Origin: Candidatus Gastranaerophilales bacterium
GTDB taxonomy: Bacteria; Cyanobacteriota; Vampirovibrionia; Gastranaerophilales; Gastranaerophilaceae
Reading direction: 5' to 3'
Assembly (NCBI GenBank): GCA_944324395.1
Contig: CALUWC010000006.1
Location: 1 to 64,000, forward strand
DNA: 64,000 bases
Part shown: piece by piece, positions 29,598 to 39,600 of the stretch
Layout: each line of letters opens with the position of its first letter
Position numbering within the stretch: position 1 is the stretch's first letter
Notes under the pieces: model-generated
Seen by the model: only the letters and a program-made list of their open reading frames with translations
Databases searched by the model: none
What the model was told of the DNA's origin: nothing
Position numbers and translations under genes: made by a program

Positions 29598-30180
29598 ACT
29601 TTTAACAATATTGCTGGCAATCTCTTTTCTTTTACAGGGAATAACCTTTGCAAACGAAATTCCTCTGGATGAAACCAAAAAGCCCGCAGCAAATACAGAA
29701 GAAATACAAACAAATACTCAAAATACAAATATATCGGAATTGCCTTATGATTATTCCTCAACCGAAGCTATTCCTATAAAATTATCTATAATAAACGAAG
29801 TATCAACCAAAGACGGACTTATTGAAGGTCAGAAACTTAAATTCAAAGTTCTGGAAGATGTTTACTATGAAAATATGCCTGTTGTAAAAAAAGATGATAT
29901 TATAACAGGAACTGTAGAAACTATTATAACAAGCGGAATGAACGGATTTCCGGCCGAAATTATAGTTGATGATTTTGAAATTGCGGGCATCAATAGTTCA
30001 CAGTTAATAAGCACATACATAAAAAAAGGACAGAATAGATGTTTCTGGGTTTATCCTTTGAAATGGGCTTTGACAATAATACCGTTTGTCGGCTCTTTAA
30101 CAAATTTTATTATGGGCGGACACGCAAGAATAAAAACAAAAGATGTAATAACCATTTATTATTTTCCAAAGTGGAAATAA
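29590..30180 (+). CDS. Secreted beta-rich protein related to the C-terminal domain of the SLH protein
   Basis: The 196-residue protein has a signal peptide (cleavage near TFA) and an Asn/Thr-rich linker. Its domain begins AIPIKLSIINEVSTKDG and continues LIEGQKLKFKVLED and VVKKDDIITGTVETI. The order of elements parallels residues 250-340 of the SLH protein at 24381-25526 (VVPVKLNTYVSSQTSEGG, then an IREGAVLKGQLLDV strand pair). A hydrophobic segment PLKWALTIIPFVGSLTNFIMGG lies near the C-terminus. It is translationally coupled to the M48-like gene. Function unknown. Confidence 0.6.
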   Translation: MNKLLTILLAISFLLQGITFANEIPLDETKKPAANTEEIQTNTQNTNISELPYDYSSTEAIPIKLSIINEVSTKDGLIEGQKLKFKVLEDVYYENMPVVKKDDIITGTVETIITSGMNGFPAEIIVDDFEIAGINSSQLISTYIKKGQNRCFWVYPLKWALTIIPFVGSLTNFIMGGHARIKTKDVITIYYFPKWK

Positions 30181-30840
30181 TTATAAACCGCCCTGAAGTC
30201 TTGATAAAGGCTCTTTACTATGAGGTGGAAGAATTAAGGAATTAGGATTGCCGATTCTGAATTTAAACCCGAAATTATTTCCGCCTGCAGGAAATTCTTC
30301 TGTCATTCCGATATAATTAAGATACCAATCCTTTGATTCGCCTTTTGTAATAAGTTTAATGTTTCCGCAGCACATAGATTCATCGCTTCTTCTCTGTGCA
30401 ATTTGAAGAAATCTTGTACCTATATCTTTCATATATTCAAGTCCCGGTTTATAATATGGAGTATCAGGTCTTGAAAAATTTCTTAATTCATCGACAAAAA
30501 CGTGGCTGGGATCGTTATTTGAGTCAAATTTTTCCCAAGGATTAGGGAATATTTTCTTAATCTTAATTTTCATTTCACCTATTAAATCACCAAAGTCATT
30601 TGTTATGGAATATTTTTCTTCATTTGTCCCTGTATATTTTTTAAATACATTTAAATAACAATCTGACTTATCTGAAGCTTTTCTTACTCTGATTTTGCCA
30701 ATATAGCCTTCCATACAGCTGCCGATATTTGTATGAGTAAGCGTTTGAACACCGGTAAAACTTGGAACTGTATTTTGATTACGAGAAACCTTTTGATACT
30801 TTGAATAAATTTGCGGGGTATTATAAATATTATTTATCAT
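30181..30840 (-). CDS. Lineage-specific protein with VPSFTG leader
   Basis: The protein has 219 residues of unknown family. It starts with a polar leader (MINNIYNTPQIYSKYQKVSR) followed by NTVPSFTGVQTLTH at about residues 23-36, a clear example of the Phe-Thr-Gly leader motif seen in other genes here. The body is beta-rich and basic, with YIGKIRVRKASDKSD and a Cys pair in ESMCCGNIKL. There is no signal peptide or membrane segment. AAGG directly precedes the ATG. The gene ends exactly where the preceding plus-strand gene ends. Confidence 0.55.
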   Translation of the reverse strand: MINNIYNTPQIYSKYQKVSRNQNTVPSFTGVQTLTHTNIGSCMEGYIGKIRVRKASDKSDCYLNVFKKYTGTNEEKYSITNDFGDLIGEMKIKIKKIFPNPWEKFDSNNDPSHVFVDELRNFSRPDTPYYKPGLEYMKDIGTRFLQIAQRRSDESMCCGNIKLITKGESKDWYLNYIGMTEEFPAGGNNFGFKFRIGNPNSLILPPHSKEPLSRLQGGL

Positions 30841-30993
30841 ACCTTGTGTAAATCTTGTAAAGAATTTAAATTGCGTAAAAATTCAGATATCTTAAATAAA
30901 CTTAACAGAATAATATTTACAAATATTTATACTAGTTTTAAAGTATTTCAGCATTTGTTATATAATATTACAGTAATAGAAAGGAACTGTTTT

Positions 30994-31992
30994 ATGAAAC
31001 AAACTATAGTATCAGGCATGCGGCCTACCGGTAAACTTCATCTGGGGCATTATCTTGGAGTTATACAAAACTGGGTGGAGCTTCAGGATAAGTACGATTG
31101 TTATTTCTTTGCCGCAGACTGGCATGCACTGACAACAAAATATGATAAAACAGACGACTTAAGACAAAACACATTAGATGTAATTACTGACTGGCTGGCA
31201 TGCGGAATTGACCCCGAAAAATCAACAATATATGTTCAGTCTTTAGTTCCTGAAATTGCAGAACTGAATATTTATCTTGGTATGATTACTCCGCAAAACT
31301 GGGTTGAAAGAGATCCCTGTTTAAAAGATATGGCCAAAATTTTAAAAACTAAAGAAGGTCAAGGTTCTCAAATAAACTTTGGGTTAATGGGATATCCGGT
31401 TTTGATGAGTGCAGATATTATGATGCTCAATGCAGATTATATCCCTGTTGGAATAGATCAGGTTGCACATATTGAAATTACAAGAGATATCTCAAGAAGA
31501 TTTAACAATTTGTACGGAGAATTTTTCAAAGAAGCACAGCCTTTACTAAACAGCTGTTCTTTAATCTGCGGACTTGACGGAAACAAAATGGGTAAATCTT
31601 TTAATAATGATATAAAAATTTCAGATACCCCGGAGGACACCGCCAAAAAAGTAATGACAGCAATTACGGATCGTTCACGTTTACGTAAAGATGATTTGGG
31701 ACACCCCGATGAATGTGAAGTAGCATTCAAATACTGGAAAATATTTGGAGATGATGAAGAAGTTCAAAATGTAAGATGCGAATGCGAAAAAGGTTTGCGG
31801 GGATGTGCACAGTGCAAACGTCAGCTTGGTGAAAAAATCAATTCAAAACTTGCACAAATAAGAGAAAAACGTAAATATTACGAAACCAATCCACAAGAAG
31901 TAGAAAAAATTATACAAGAAGGTTCTGCCAAAACAAGAATCAAAGCTCAGGAAATCTTGGCTCAGGTAAGAAAACTTGTAAAAATGTACTAA
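30994..31992 (+). CDS. trpS: Tryptophanyl-tRNA synthetase
   Basis: The 332-residue class I synthetase has the TrpRS start SGMRPTGKLHLGHYLG (HIGH-type motif HLGHY), a GSQINFGLMGYPVLMSADIMML segment, and the KMSKS-type motif GNKMGKSF. A Cys-rich stretch (CECEKGLRGCAQCKRQLG) precedes the C-terminal helix, as in many bacterial TrpRS. I placed the start at the ATG at 30994 (AAGGA 9 nt upstream) rather than 183 nt earlier, since the family's N-terminus begins here. No T-box or tryptophan leader is visible upstream. The next gene has its own promoter. Confidence 0.93.
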   Translation: MKQTIVSGMRPTGKLHLGHYLGVIQNWVELQDKYDCYFFAADWHALTTKYDKTDDLRQNTLDVITDWLACGIDPEKSTIYVQSLVPEIAELNIYLGMITPQNWVERDPCLKDMAKILKTKEGQGSQINFGLMGYPVLMSADIMMLNADYIPVGIDQVAHIEITRDISRRFNNLYGEFFKEAQPLLNSCSLICGLDGNKMGKSFNNDIKISDTPEDTAKKVMTAITDRSRLRKDDLGHPDECEVAFKYWKIFGDDEEVQNVRCECEKGLRGCAQCKRQLGEKINSKLAQIREKRKYYETNPQEVEKIIQEGSAKTRIKAQEILAQVRKLVKMY

Positions 31993-31993
31993 A

Positions 31994-32022
31994 TTGGACA
32001 AAATAAAAATATTCGGTATAAT
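31994..32022 (+). promoter_or_regulatory. Promoter of the ssb-DUF1537-pdxA operon
   Basis: TTGGAC (31994-31999), a 17-base spacer, and TATAAT (32017-32022), beginning immediately after the trpS stop codon and 27 nt before the ssb ATG. Confidence 0.7.
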
Positions 32023-32049
32023 ATAAAAATCGAAAGGTAAATACACAAA

Positions 32050-32400
32050 ATGAATACAGTAACAATAGTTGGCAGAGTAGGCAGAGATGCTTCAGAAAAC
32101 TTTAATTCCTATGATTCAGGAAAAACAAAAGCTACTTTTTCAGCAGCCGTAAACAGATGGGATGCAAAAACAAAATCTGAAGTAACAGACTGGTTTAATA
32201 TTGAAGTCTGGGGTAATCAGGCAGAATTTGCAGCAGAATATGTAAAAAAAGGAAGACTAATTGCAGTAGACGGAAGAATTGCAAACCGCCGCTGGGTTGA
32301 TAAAGTTACAAATCAAGAAAAAGAATCTTTCTATATTGTTGCAAATACAATAAGACTATTAGGTTCTAAGAAGGACGCAGAAGCAGAAGCTGTACTATGA
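32050..32400 (+). CDS. ssb: Single-stranded DNA-binding protein
   Basis: The 116-residue protein is a single OB-fold of the SSB family: NTVTIVGRVGRDAS start, ATFSAAVNRW, DWFNIEVWGNQAEFAAEYVKKG, and LIAVDGRIANRRW. It ends with AEAEAVL and lacks the Gly-rich tail and acidic DDIPF-type tip of canonical SSB, so it may be a secondary paralogue or interact differently with repair proteins. Its TGA overlaps the ATG of the DUF1537 gene by 4 nt, placing it in an operon with sugar-acid genes. Confidence 0.85.
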   Translation: MNTVTIVGRVGRDASENFNSYDSGKTKATFSAAVNRWDAKTKSEVTDWFNIEVWGNQAEFAAEYVKKGRLIAVDGRIANRRWVDKVTNQEKESFYIVANTIRLLGSKKDAEAEAVL

Positions 32401-33716
32401 TAATAAATTCAAATACTGTCGGGATTATAGCAGATGATTTGACAGGTGCAAATGATACTGCATTACAATTTAAGCTTAATGGAGCAGATACAACAATCCT
32501 GCTAAATCCGAATATTGAAAACGAATCCGCAAAAGCCCAGCAAACATGGGCTATATCAACAGAGTCCAGAAATATTCCGCAAGAAGATGCTTTTCAGATA
32601 GTTAAAGAAGCAACTCAGTTTTTGGTTGATAATTTTAATCCTGATTTTTTCTATAAAAAAATTGATTCAACCATAAGAGGCAATATTGCAGTGGAAGTTA
32701 TGTCAATGCTTCAGGTTCTGGAATGGGACGCAGCGATAATTGTTCCGGCTTTTCCGCAAGAAGGGAGAATAACTGTCGGAGGATATCATCTTTCAAAAGG
32801 AGTGCCGATTGAAAGAACCGAAATGGCAAGAGATCCGCATTCGCCAATATATGAATCCCACGTACCAACATTATTGAAATATCAACTTGGCGAAAACCTT
32901 GCAGATTTAGTCGGGAGTCTGGAATTGAAAACTATAATGGACGGAGCAGGACCGATACTAAAAGAAATAAACAAACTCATAGAAAACGGAACTAAAATAA
33001 TTGTAGCAGATTCAGTATCAACAACAGACATTGAACAAATTGTACTTGCTATGGGTAAATCTGAATACAAAATTTTACCTGTAGGAACAGCTGCAGCAGG
33101 AAAGATTTTAAGCAACGAATGGTTTCCGCCTCAGGAAGATCATGAAATTCTGCCTATACACCTTCCAAAACTTCCAAAATTTATAATATCAGGCAGTGCA
33201 ACACAAATTACGGCAAACCAAATTGAAAAATTTGAACAATGTGATGAATATGAAGAGAACAGTTTAATAATTGAACTGGATATGAATACAATATTAGCAG
33301 GAGTGAGTGAAGAAATAGTTGACAGAGTTTCATCAAACCTTACAAACGGCAATATTGTTCTGGTTCATACCTCAAATCTGCTTCGCAATTTTAACGGTTT
33401 TGCAGACAGTACAGGTGATACAGATCTGACAAAATCAGGATTGGCAAGAGCTATTACAGATTATCTTGCAAATCTGACAAAACAGGTTCTGGCAAAGAAA
33501 AAAGCCGTTTTAATAACTCTGGGCGGTGAAACCTCTTACAAATGCTGCGAATCAATTAACGCAAATCAACTCCAGCTTATTGATGAAGTGTGTCCTGCTA
33601 TTGCTCTGAGCAGAAAAGAAAATTCCGATCAATGGATTGTTACAAAATCAGGGAACTTAGGCGGAAACAATACGCTTATAGAAATTCTCAACTATTTTAA
33701 AAAACACGAAGAATAA
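32397..33716 (+). CDS. Four-carbon acid sugar kinase family protein (DUF1537)
   Basis: The 439-residue protein shows the DUF1537 family start GIIADDLTGANDTALQF, a KKIDSTIRGN segment (residues about 90-99), and a C-terminal nucleotide-binding part ending with GNLGGNNTLIEI. Characterised members (DtnK, OtnK, DenK) phosphorylate D-threonate, 3-oxo-tetronates or D-erythronate. It is directly followed by a PdxA-family dehydrogenase gene with 3 nt between, a pairing known for C4 acid catabolism. The exact substrate is not predictable. It overlaps ssb by 4 nt. Confidence 0.8.
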   Translation: MIINSNTVGIIADDLTGANDTALQFKLNGADTTILLNPNIENESAKAQQTWAISTESRNIPQEDAFQIVKEATQFLVDNFNPDFFYKKIDSTIRGNIAVEVMSMLQVLEWDAAIIVPAFPQEGRITVGGYHLSKGVPIERTEMARDPHSPIYESHVPTLLKYQLGENLADLVGSLELKTIMDGAGPILKEINKLIENGTKIIVADSVSTTDIEQIVLAMGKSEYKILPVGTAAAGKILSNEWFPPQEDHEILPIHLPKLPKFIISGSATQITANQIEKFEQCDEYEENSLIIELDMNTILAGVSEEIVDRVSSNLTNGNIVLVHTSNLLRNFNGFADSTGDTDLTKSGLARAITDYLANLTKQVLAKKKAVLITLGGETSYKCCESINANQLQLIDEVCPAIALSRKENSDQWIVTKSGNLGGNNTLIEILNYFKKHEE

Positions 33717-33719
33717 TAT

Positions 33720-34634
33720 ATGGATAAAATTGCAATTACAACAGGGGATCCAAATGGTATTGGGGCTGAAATAACAATAAAAGCTCTAAATATTCTTGAT
33801 TTGCCGGAAGATAAAATTCTTTTGGTCTCAAATAAAAAAATTCTGGATTTTTACGGGAGATTAAACAAAAATTATGAAATTGTTGAAATTCCATATACAG
33901 CAGAAATTCAGCCTGGGAAAATAACAAAAGAAGCCGGAGAATTTTCTTTTCAAAGCTTAAAAAAAGTATGTGAAATAAAGCCCAAAGCCATAGTAACAGC
34001 TCCTGTTGCCAAAAATGCACTGTACCTTGCCGGACATAAATACAACGGACAGACTGAAATCTTACAAAAATTTTTATCACATAACGGACAATTGGCGGAA
34101 ATGCTTTTTGTAGCAAAGAAATTCAGAGTTCTGCTTCTTACAAGACACTGTGCATTAAAAGATGTTACAATTACAAAACAAATGGTTATAGAAAAAGTTA
34201 AGAATTTAGTAAAAACTTTCGAAAACCAATTCGGAATCTCAAATCCAAAATTTGCACTGTGCGGATTTAATCCCCATTCAGGAGAAGACGGAATTTTAGG
34301 GCGAGAAGAAATAGATATCCTAATCCCAGCAGTGAAAAAATTACAAAAAGACGGTATAAATATAACAATGCCCATGCCGGCTGATACACTGTTTGTAAAA
34401 GCGGCAAAACATTATTTTAATAATGAAAAAGATGAATACGATTGCTATATTGCAAATTACCATGACCAAGGATTGATCCCAATAAAAACAGTTGCAGGAG
34501 AGGAAACAGTTAATATGACAATAGGACTTGATATAATAAGAACCTCCCCCGGTCATGGAACAGCTTTTGACATTGCAGGCAAAAACATTGCATCTCCAAA
34601 CGGAATGATTGCGGCAATAACAGAAGTACTGTAA
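33720..34634 (+). CDS. pdxA: PdxA-family 4-phospho-hydroxyacid dehydrogenase
   Basis: The 304-residue protein has the PdxA start ITTGDPNGIGAEI, the metal-ligand histidines in TRHCALKDV, GFNPHSGEDG and NYHDQGLIPIKT, and a C-terminal RTSPGHGTAFDIAG. The usual GHTE substrate loop reads GQTE (around residue 109). PdxA makes pyridoxal-5-phosphate precursors, whereas PdxA2 relatives beside DUF1537 kinases oxidise 4-phospho-threonate or -erythronate. The tight coupling with the DUF1537 gene favours PdxA2, but a role in vitamin B6 synthesis cannot be excluded; no other pdx gene is visible. Confidence 0.82.
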   Translation: MDKIAITTGDPNGIGAEITIKALNILDLPEDKILLVSNKKILDFYGRLNKNYEIVEIPYTAEIQPGKITKEAGEFSFQSLKKVCEIKPKAIVTAPVAKNALYLAGHKYNGQTEILQKFLSHNGQLAEMLFVAKKFRVLLLTRHCALKDVTITKQMVIEKVKNLVKTFENQFGISNPKFALCGFNPHSGEDGILGREEIDILIPAVKKLQKDGINITMPMPADTLFVKAAKHYFNNEKDEYDCYIANYHDQGLIPIKTVAGEETVNMTIGLDIIRTSPGHGTAFDIAGKNIASPNGMIAAITEVL

Positions 34635-34661
34635 ACTGCACGAAAGGAGTTTGATTGTAAG

Positions 34662-35195
34662 ATGAAAAGTATTTATAAAACAATTACAATAACTACTGTG
34701 ATTATTCTTATTTTTATTGCCGCAGGATTTGGAATATATTTTTCACTCGATAAATATTACAACAGACCAATTACCAAAATACCTGAACAAATTCTAACTC
34801 AACAAAAAACAAAAATGATTGAATTAGAAAAAAAATCAAATTTGAATATAGAAGAAAGACTTAATCTTGCAGGATGCTATATAACATTACAGCAATATGA
34901 TAAAGCTATAGATGTATGTCAAAAACTTACGACTGTTGATAATCGAGCATACTGGTGCTTAGCATTGACCTACGATAACACAGGTAATTATAAACAGGTA
35001 ATTATAAATACCAATCAAATATTAAATGATTATCCAAAACTGCCTGAAGAAAAACTAAATACCCAAATGCAAATATTTTATCAATTACGAGCTAAAGCAA
35101 ACTGGAAACTCAAGAAATATAAAGACTGGTTCATTAATATCTGTAAAGCACTAAAATATGCCGTTTTAGACAAAACACTGATAATATTACAATAA
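34662..35195 (+). CDS. Membrane-anchored TPR-like protein
   Basis: The 177-residue protein has one N-terminal transmembrane segment (residues about 8-29) and helical repeats: LNLAGCYITLQQYDKAIDVCQKL and AYWCLALTYDNTGNYKQVIINTNQIL, matching tetratricopeptide repeats. It is followed 28 nt later by a PDZ protein with the same membrane topology. AAGGAG lies about 16 nt before the ATG, which is far but is the only clear site. A scaffold role is inferred. Confidence 0.6.
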   Translation: MKSIYKTITITTVIILIFIAAGFGIYFSLDKYYNRPITKIPEQILTQQKTKMIELEKKSNLNIEERLNLAGCYITLQQYDKAIDVCQKLTTVDNRAYWCLALTYDNTGNYKQVIINTNQILNDYPKLPEEKLNTQMQIFYQLRAKANWKLKKYKDWFINICKALKYAVLDKTLIILQ

Positions 35196-35223
35196 ATATA
35201 TAAAATTATGGAGTTCATGATTT

Positions 35224-36039
35224 ATGAAAATAAATACTATTATCTTAATTGCAATATCAATTTTGCTAATTATATTTACAGCAAGCATATTCTATTTAAT
35301 AACTCCAAAATATTTATTTAATGATAATACAGGATTTTCATACAATGACTTATATCAATCTGTAAAATACAGAGATAAGTACAAAGAACACCCTGTATCT
35401 TTCGGATATACATCAATAGGAACTAAAGATAAAAAACAAAAAATAATTAAAATCATACCTGATTCTAATGCACAAAAAGCCGGACTAAAAATAGGGGATA
35501 TAATATTAGAAATAAATAATGAAAAACTCAAAGACAACATAACCAATTTTAAAATACTTATAAAATCTCAATACCTGAACTCACCCAAAAAGATAAAGCT
35601 TTCAATAAAAAGAAAAAATGAAATCAAAAATATTCTTATAAAAAATGAGAATATAAATATTTCTAAAGAAACTATATATCTATACCCGGACAGCTTAAAC
35701 TTCAAAAACAATTATGCACTAGGCTGGTTTAAAGTATACAAAGATGCACACTTTCAACTGATACACCCTATAAGCCCTGATAAATTAAATTTTGAATACA
35801 CAAAAGAATTATATATATGTGACTGCAAAAATGGTGCAGCAAACTTAGCATACCTCGGTATCTATTCTGATAATGATAAAGAAATTCATTCCGAAAACTA
35901 TTTTAAAAATAAAAAATTTAAACTGAATAATAAAATCAAATTTGAAAATAAAGACCTTAGACTAACATACTTTTATTATGCAACCTGTATGAACTACCAA
36001 AAACAAACAGGTAATAAAATGAAAGATTTCACTAAATAA
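35224..36039 (+). CDS. Membrane-anchored PDZ-domain protein
   Basis: The 271-residue protein has an N-terminal transmembrane segment (residues about 4-26) and one PDZ domain at roughly residues 58-140, with the typical IIPDSNAQKAGLKIGDIILEIN core. The C-terminal half is unrecognised and Lys/Asn-rich, with CDCKNG and TCMNY cysteines. No protease domain is attached. It probably forms an operon with the TPR-like gene. Its 3' end overlaps the convergent nuclease gene by 8 nt. Confidence 0.65.
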   Translation: MKINTIILIAISILLIIFTASIFYLITPKYLFNDNTGFSYNDLYQSVKYRDKYKEHPVSFGYTSIGTKDKKQKIIKIIPDSNAQKAGLKIGDIILEINNEKLKDNITNFKILIKSQYLNSPKKIKLSIKRKNEIKNILIKNENINISKETIYLYPDSLNFKNNYALGWFKVYKDAHFQLIHPISPDKLNFEYTKELYICDCKNGAANLAYLGIYSDNDKEIHSENYFKNKKFKLNNKIKFENKDLRLTYFYYATCMNYQKQTGNKMKDFTK

Positions 36040-36688
36040 CACAGGAAGAATCGCAGATATTTACAAATTCACACGATTTACAATTAGAACTTATGCCCTG
36101 ATATATCGTATCTGTATTTATTTTGTCGCAGATATTTATAATTCGTTCCTGATAATCAAGTCTTAATTTATCATTAAATTCAATTACATAATTATTTTTT
36201 TCTTTAAGATTTATATAAACAAAAGAAAGCGACTCATACTTACCGTTCAATAATTTATCCATACTCAATAAATAAATCATTGTTTGATAATCATACTCGG
36301 GATTTTTAGGAACAGAACCAGTTTTATAATCCAAAATATAATACTGTTCATAATCATGAACTACAGCATCAAGCCTTCCGCCTATCCAAAATTCACCAAT
36401 TTTACAAGACAGTTGATATTCTGACTGAAGACAATCTTTTTGAAAAAACGGATTATCAAGCAGGGTATGCCAAATTTCAGCTTCAGCAGGAGCCAAAGCA
36501 GTTTCTATTCGGGAAATATTTACCCCTTTTAAAAAGTAGTTTGCAAGAGCATGTATTTTTTTACCCTTCTCAAAAGGCAGTGATGAAACAGGAACATTGA
36601 GATTTGAAATATATCTGTAAAAAAACTTTCTCGGACACTGTTCGTAAGTTTTTAACATATTAGGCGAATAAATACTAAACATTTTCAA
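36032..36688 (-). CDS. PD-(D/E)XK nuclease of the RecB/Cas4 type with putative Fe-S cluster
   Basis: The 218-residue protein starts with the RecB-family helix YSPNMLKTYEQCPRKFFYRY, then has the active-site segments GGRLDAV, YILDYKTG (the D...DxK core) and YDYQTMIYLL (the QxxxY motif). A C-terminal CKSCEFVNICDSSC with an N-terminal Cys suits the 4Fe-4S cluster of AddB and Cas4-like nucleases. It overlaps the upstream helicase gene by 14 nt, so the two probably act together in DNA end processing, like AddAB or RecBCD subunits. No cas gene lies nearby. Confidence 0.82.
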   Translation of the reverse strand: MKMFSIYSPNMLKTYEQCPRKFFYRYISNLNVPVSSLPFEKGKKIHALANYFLKGVNISRIETALAPAEAEIWHTLLDNPFFQKDCLQSEYQLSCKIGEFWIGGRLDAVVHDYEQYYILDYKTGSVPKNPEYDYQTMIYLLSMDKLLNGKYESLSFVYINLKEKNNYVIEFNDKLRLDYQERIINICDKINTDTIYQGISSNCKSCEFVNICDSSCVI

Positions 36689-39600
36689 CTACCCCCAACA
36701 ACTGTTCAAATATAACATTTATCCCCTGCTTTTGTTCTTTATTAAAACGATTTTTTGATTTTTTACTGACTGTTATATATAATTTTTGTTTAGCTCTTGT
36801 TATAGCAACATACAAAAGCCGCAAATTTTCCGATAAAATTTCCTGCTTTAGCTCATATTCTGATTTTGGTTTATATTCAGGATTGAGTTTTTTTACTGAT
36901 TCTATAAACTCAGAAGACTTCAGACTGATAGAATTTATAGTGAGCGGCAGGTTTCTTTCGGTTAATTCAGGAATAAACACAACATCAAACTCATCCCCTT
37001 TTGATTTGTGCATTGTCATAATCTGCACTTTACCTGCCAAATAAGATTTATCATCTTCATCTTCCTCAGAAAAAAACTTAAATCCGCTTAAGTTTGGTTT
37101 TTTAGATAATTCCGCAAGACGTGAAACTGCATATTCTAAAGAATTATTCCTTATGCAAATTCGTTTTATAAGAGTTGAAATCAGATGTATATTTGATTTT
37201 TCAATATCATTCTTAAAAAATCCCATACCTATTTTAACAGCCAGCTCATTCGGCGGAAGATAGCAAAGTGAAATCCAATAGTTCAAATCCCAATAAAATT
37301 GTTCTAAAACAGAATTATCAATATAATCAGCATTAATCTGAATAAACGGATTTTCATATTTTCTTATTTCATTATCCAACCCCCGTTTATAAAATCCCGA
37401 ATCTGCAAGTATTTCGTAATTGGAGGCTATAACTTCATTATCAAAAGGAGATAGAACCATTTTTAATACCGCAAATATAACCCTAAAAATAGACTTCTGT
37501 TCAAGACACTGATTTCTTGTAATAACTTTTAAGCCACTGTTTTCAATCAAATTCTGCCAGGAAGCAACCTGAAAATTATTTCTCAATAATACACCAACAG
37601 TATAATCAGGATGCTTTGATAGGATTTCTGTTATTGATTTTAAAACATAATTTTTTTCATCAATAACAGACTCAAAAATCATCGGAGTAACAGCATTTAC
37701 GCTTTGCGGATTTTTACCCTCAACAGGCTGCATATACATTTTGAAAAATGAATTCTTGCTCTCGGAATTTAAAGAAGCCTTTTCCACCAACTTATTTGCT
37801 AACGTCCAAACATCTTTTGTACATCGCTGAGAACAATTCATTGAAACATTATTATTTTCCGTAATGAAATTTCTAAACCCCTCAACATCAGCATTTGAAA
37901 ATGTTGCTGTGATTGATTGGTTAACATCTCCGCATCTTATAATATTTTTATGCTTTCCTGATAGTAGAGAAATCAATTCCTGCTGAACAGAAGAAGAATC
38001 TTGAGCCTCATCTTCGATAATATACTCACAAATATTTTGATAATGAGCCAAAATATCAGGATTTTCCTTCAAGATTTTTACAGAGCCTGTCAGCATATCA
38101 TCATAGTCAATTAGATTGTACTCTTTTAAGTTATCTGTATACGCATCATAAAAGGCTTTAAACTTCTTCAATTTAATATCAGAAATTGAAGACTCAAAAC
38201 TGCCTCCGCCAATTTTAAAAACAGAAACTGCTCTGTCAAATTCTTCAGCAGTTTTAGATTCTATTTTCAATTTAGAAGAAATTTCACGCAAAATTCTGCC
38301 CCTTTGGGAATCATCACAAATTTCAAAATCAGAAGATAAGCCCAGTTTCTCGTAATTTCCGTTTTCTTTCAATATTCGTAATGCAAGTCCATGGATTGTA
38401 CTTATATTCGGAAGTTTAGAAGAATTTTTGCGAACGTTTTTAATTCTTTCTCTAAAATTTCTTGCAGCTGAATCCATATAAGTTAAAACAAAAATATTTT
38501 CAGGATTTATTCCCCTTTCAAGTAAATTGATAATTAAAGCAAGCAATATAGTTGTTTTACCAGCACCAGGCACTGCAGAAATTCCCATATAACCGTTTTT
38601 ATAATCTAAAACCGGTTTTTGATCCGGACGAGGTACAATTTTAAATTGCGGCTTATCATCCTCTTTATTTTTTTCATCCTGAGAATGCACAATAATATAA
38701 GGTTCAATACCGCCGTAATTTTCAATACCGTTAGAATCAAATAAACTTGAATAACAATAAATCTTATCTGAAGCGCACAAGGTAAGTTTCCTTAAAACTC
38801 TGGCGGTTTTATCTTTTGATAAATTTATATTATCTTCAATAGTATAATCAGGTTTATCCCAATCTTTTTGGAAAACCCAAGCATTATATAAAGGTCCCGT
38901 ATCAGATTTTATCCATTCTGAGCTTGATATATCAAGCCAAATTTGATATTTTGTTTTAATATGATTATCTATTATCTTTTGCGGAGTTGAAACAACAAGA
39001 TCATTTTTTTTAATTTCTAATACTGAATAAGGATTTTCAGCAATAATAGAATTTTCTATCTGCAAAATAATTTCGGATTTCCTGCGATTAAAATTTTGTC
39101 CGAATATATTTTCAAAATCAACAATTTCTTTTACAAAGAAATTAAATTTATTTAACTCAGAAGATTTTATTACTCCCAAAGAAGATAGTTCCTTATATAT
39201 TAAAATAATTTGCTCAGACAACTTTTCTTCAGAAACAGCTAATCTTTCAACAAGCGTTAAAAATTTGCAGTATTTTTCTGTATAAGTTTCATCCTTAAAT
39301 TCATAAGGAATAAGTTCTTTAGAAGTATTAAATTCTGAAAGAATCTCCGCACAGTATTTCAATGGGATTTGCAAAAATTCTGACAAAATAACTCTGATAT
39401 CAAACTCGGATAATGAATTTTTTAATTCGGTATTTAATTTCAAAACAGTTATGGCAGCTTGTACAAGCCTGTTTTGAATAAGTTTTTCACTCCCTGATAA
39501 ATATAGTAAGTTGACGTTTGCTTTTAAATTTTCTCTCAGTGTAAATTTCAGCATATCATCTACAACAGGAGATATAACAGCAATTTCACAAGGAAGCACC

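Noticed and set aside
30811-30993. Longer TrpS start, or a T-box leader
   Set aside because: Translation of the extra 61 codons does not resemble TrpRS N-termini, and the sequence has no T-box or antiterminator features.
34341-34556. Minus-strand frame inside pdxA
   Set aside because: It is a shadow of pdxA, with Cys- and Tyr-rich translation and no ribosome site.
36032-36688. Cas4 of a CRISPR system
   Set aside because: The nuclease resembles Cas4/RecB, but no repeat array or other cas gene is present and it is coupled to a helicase gene.
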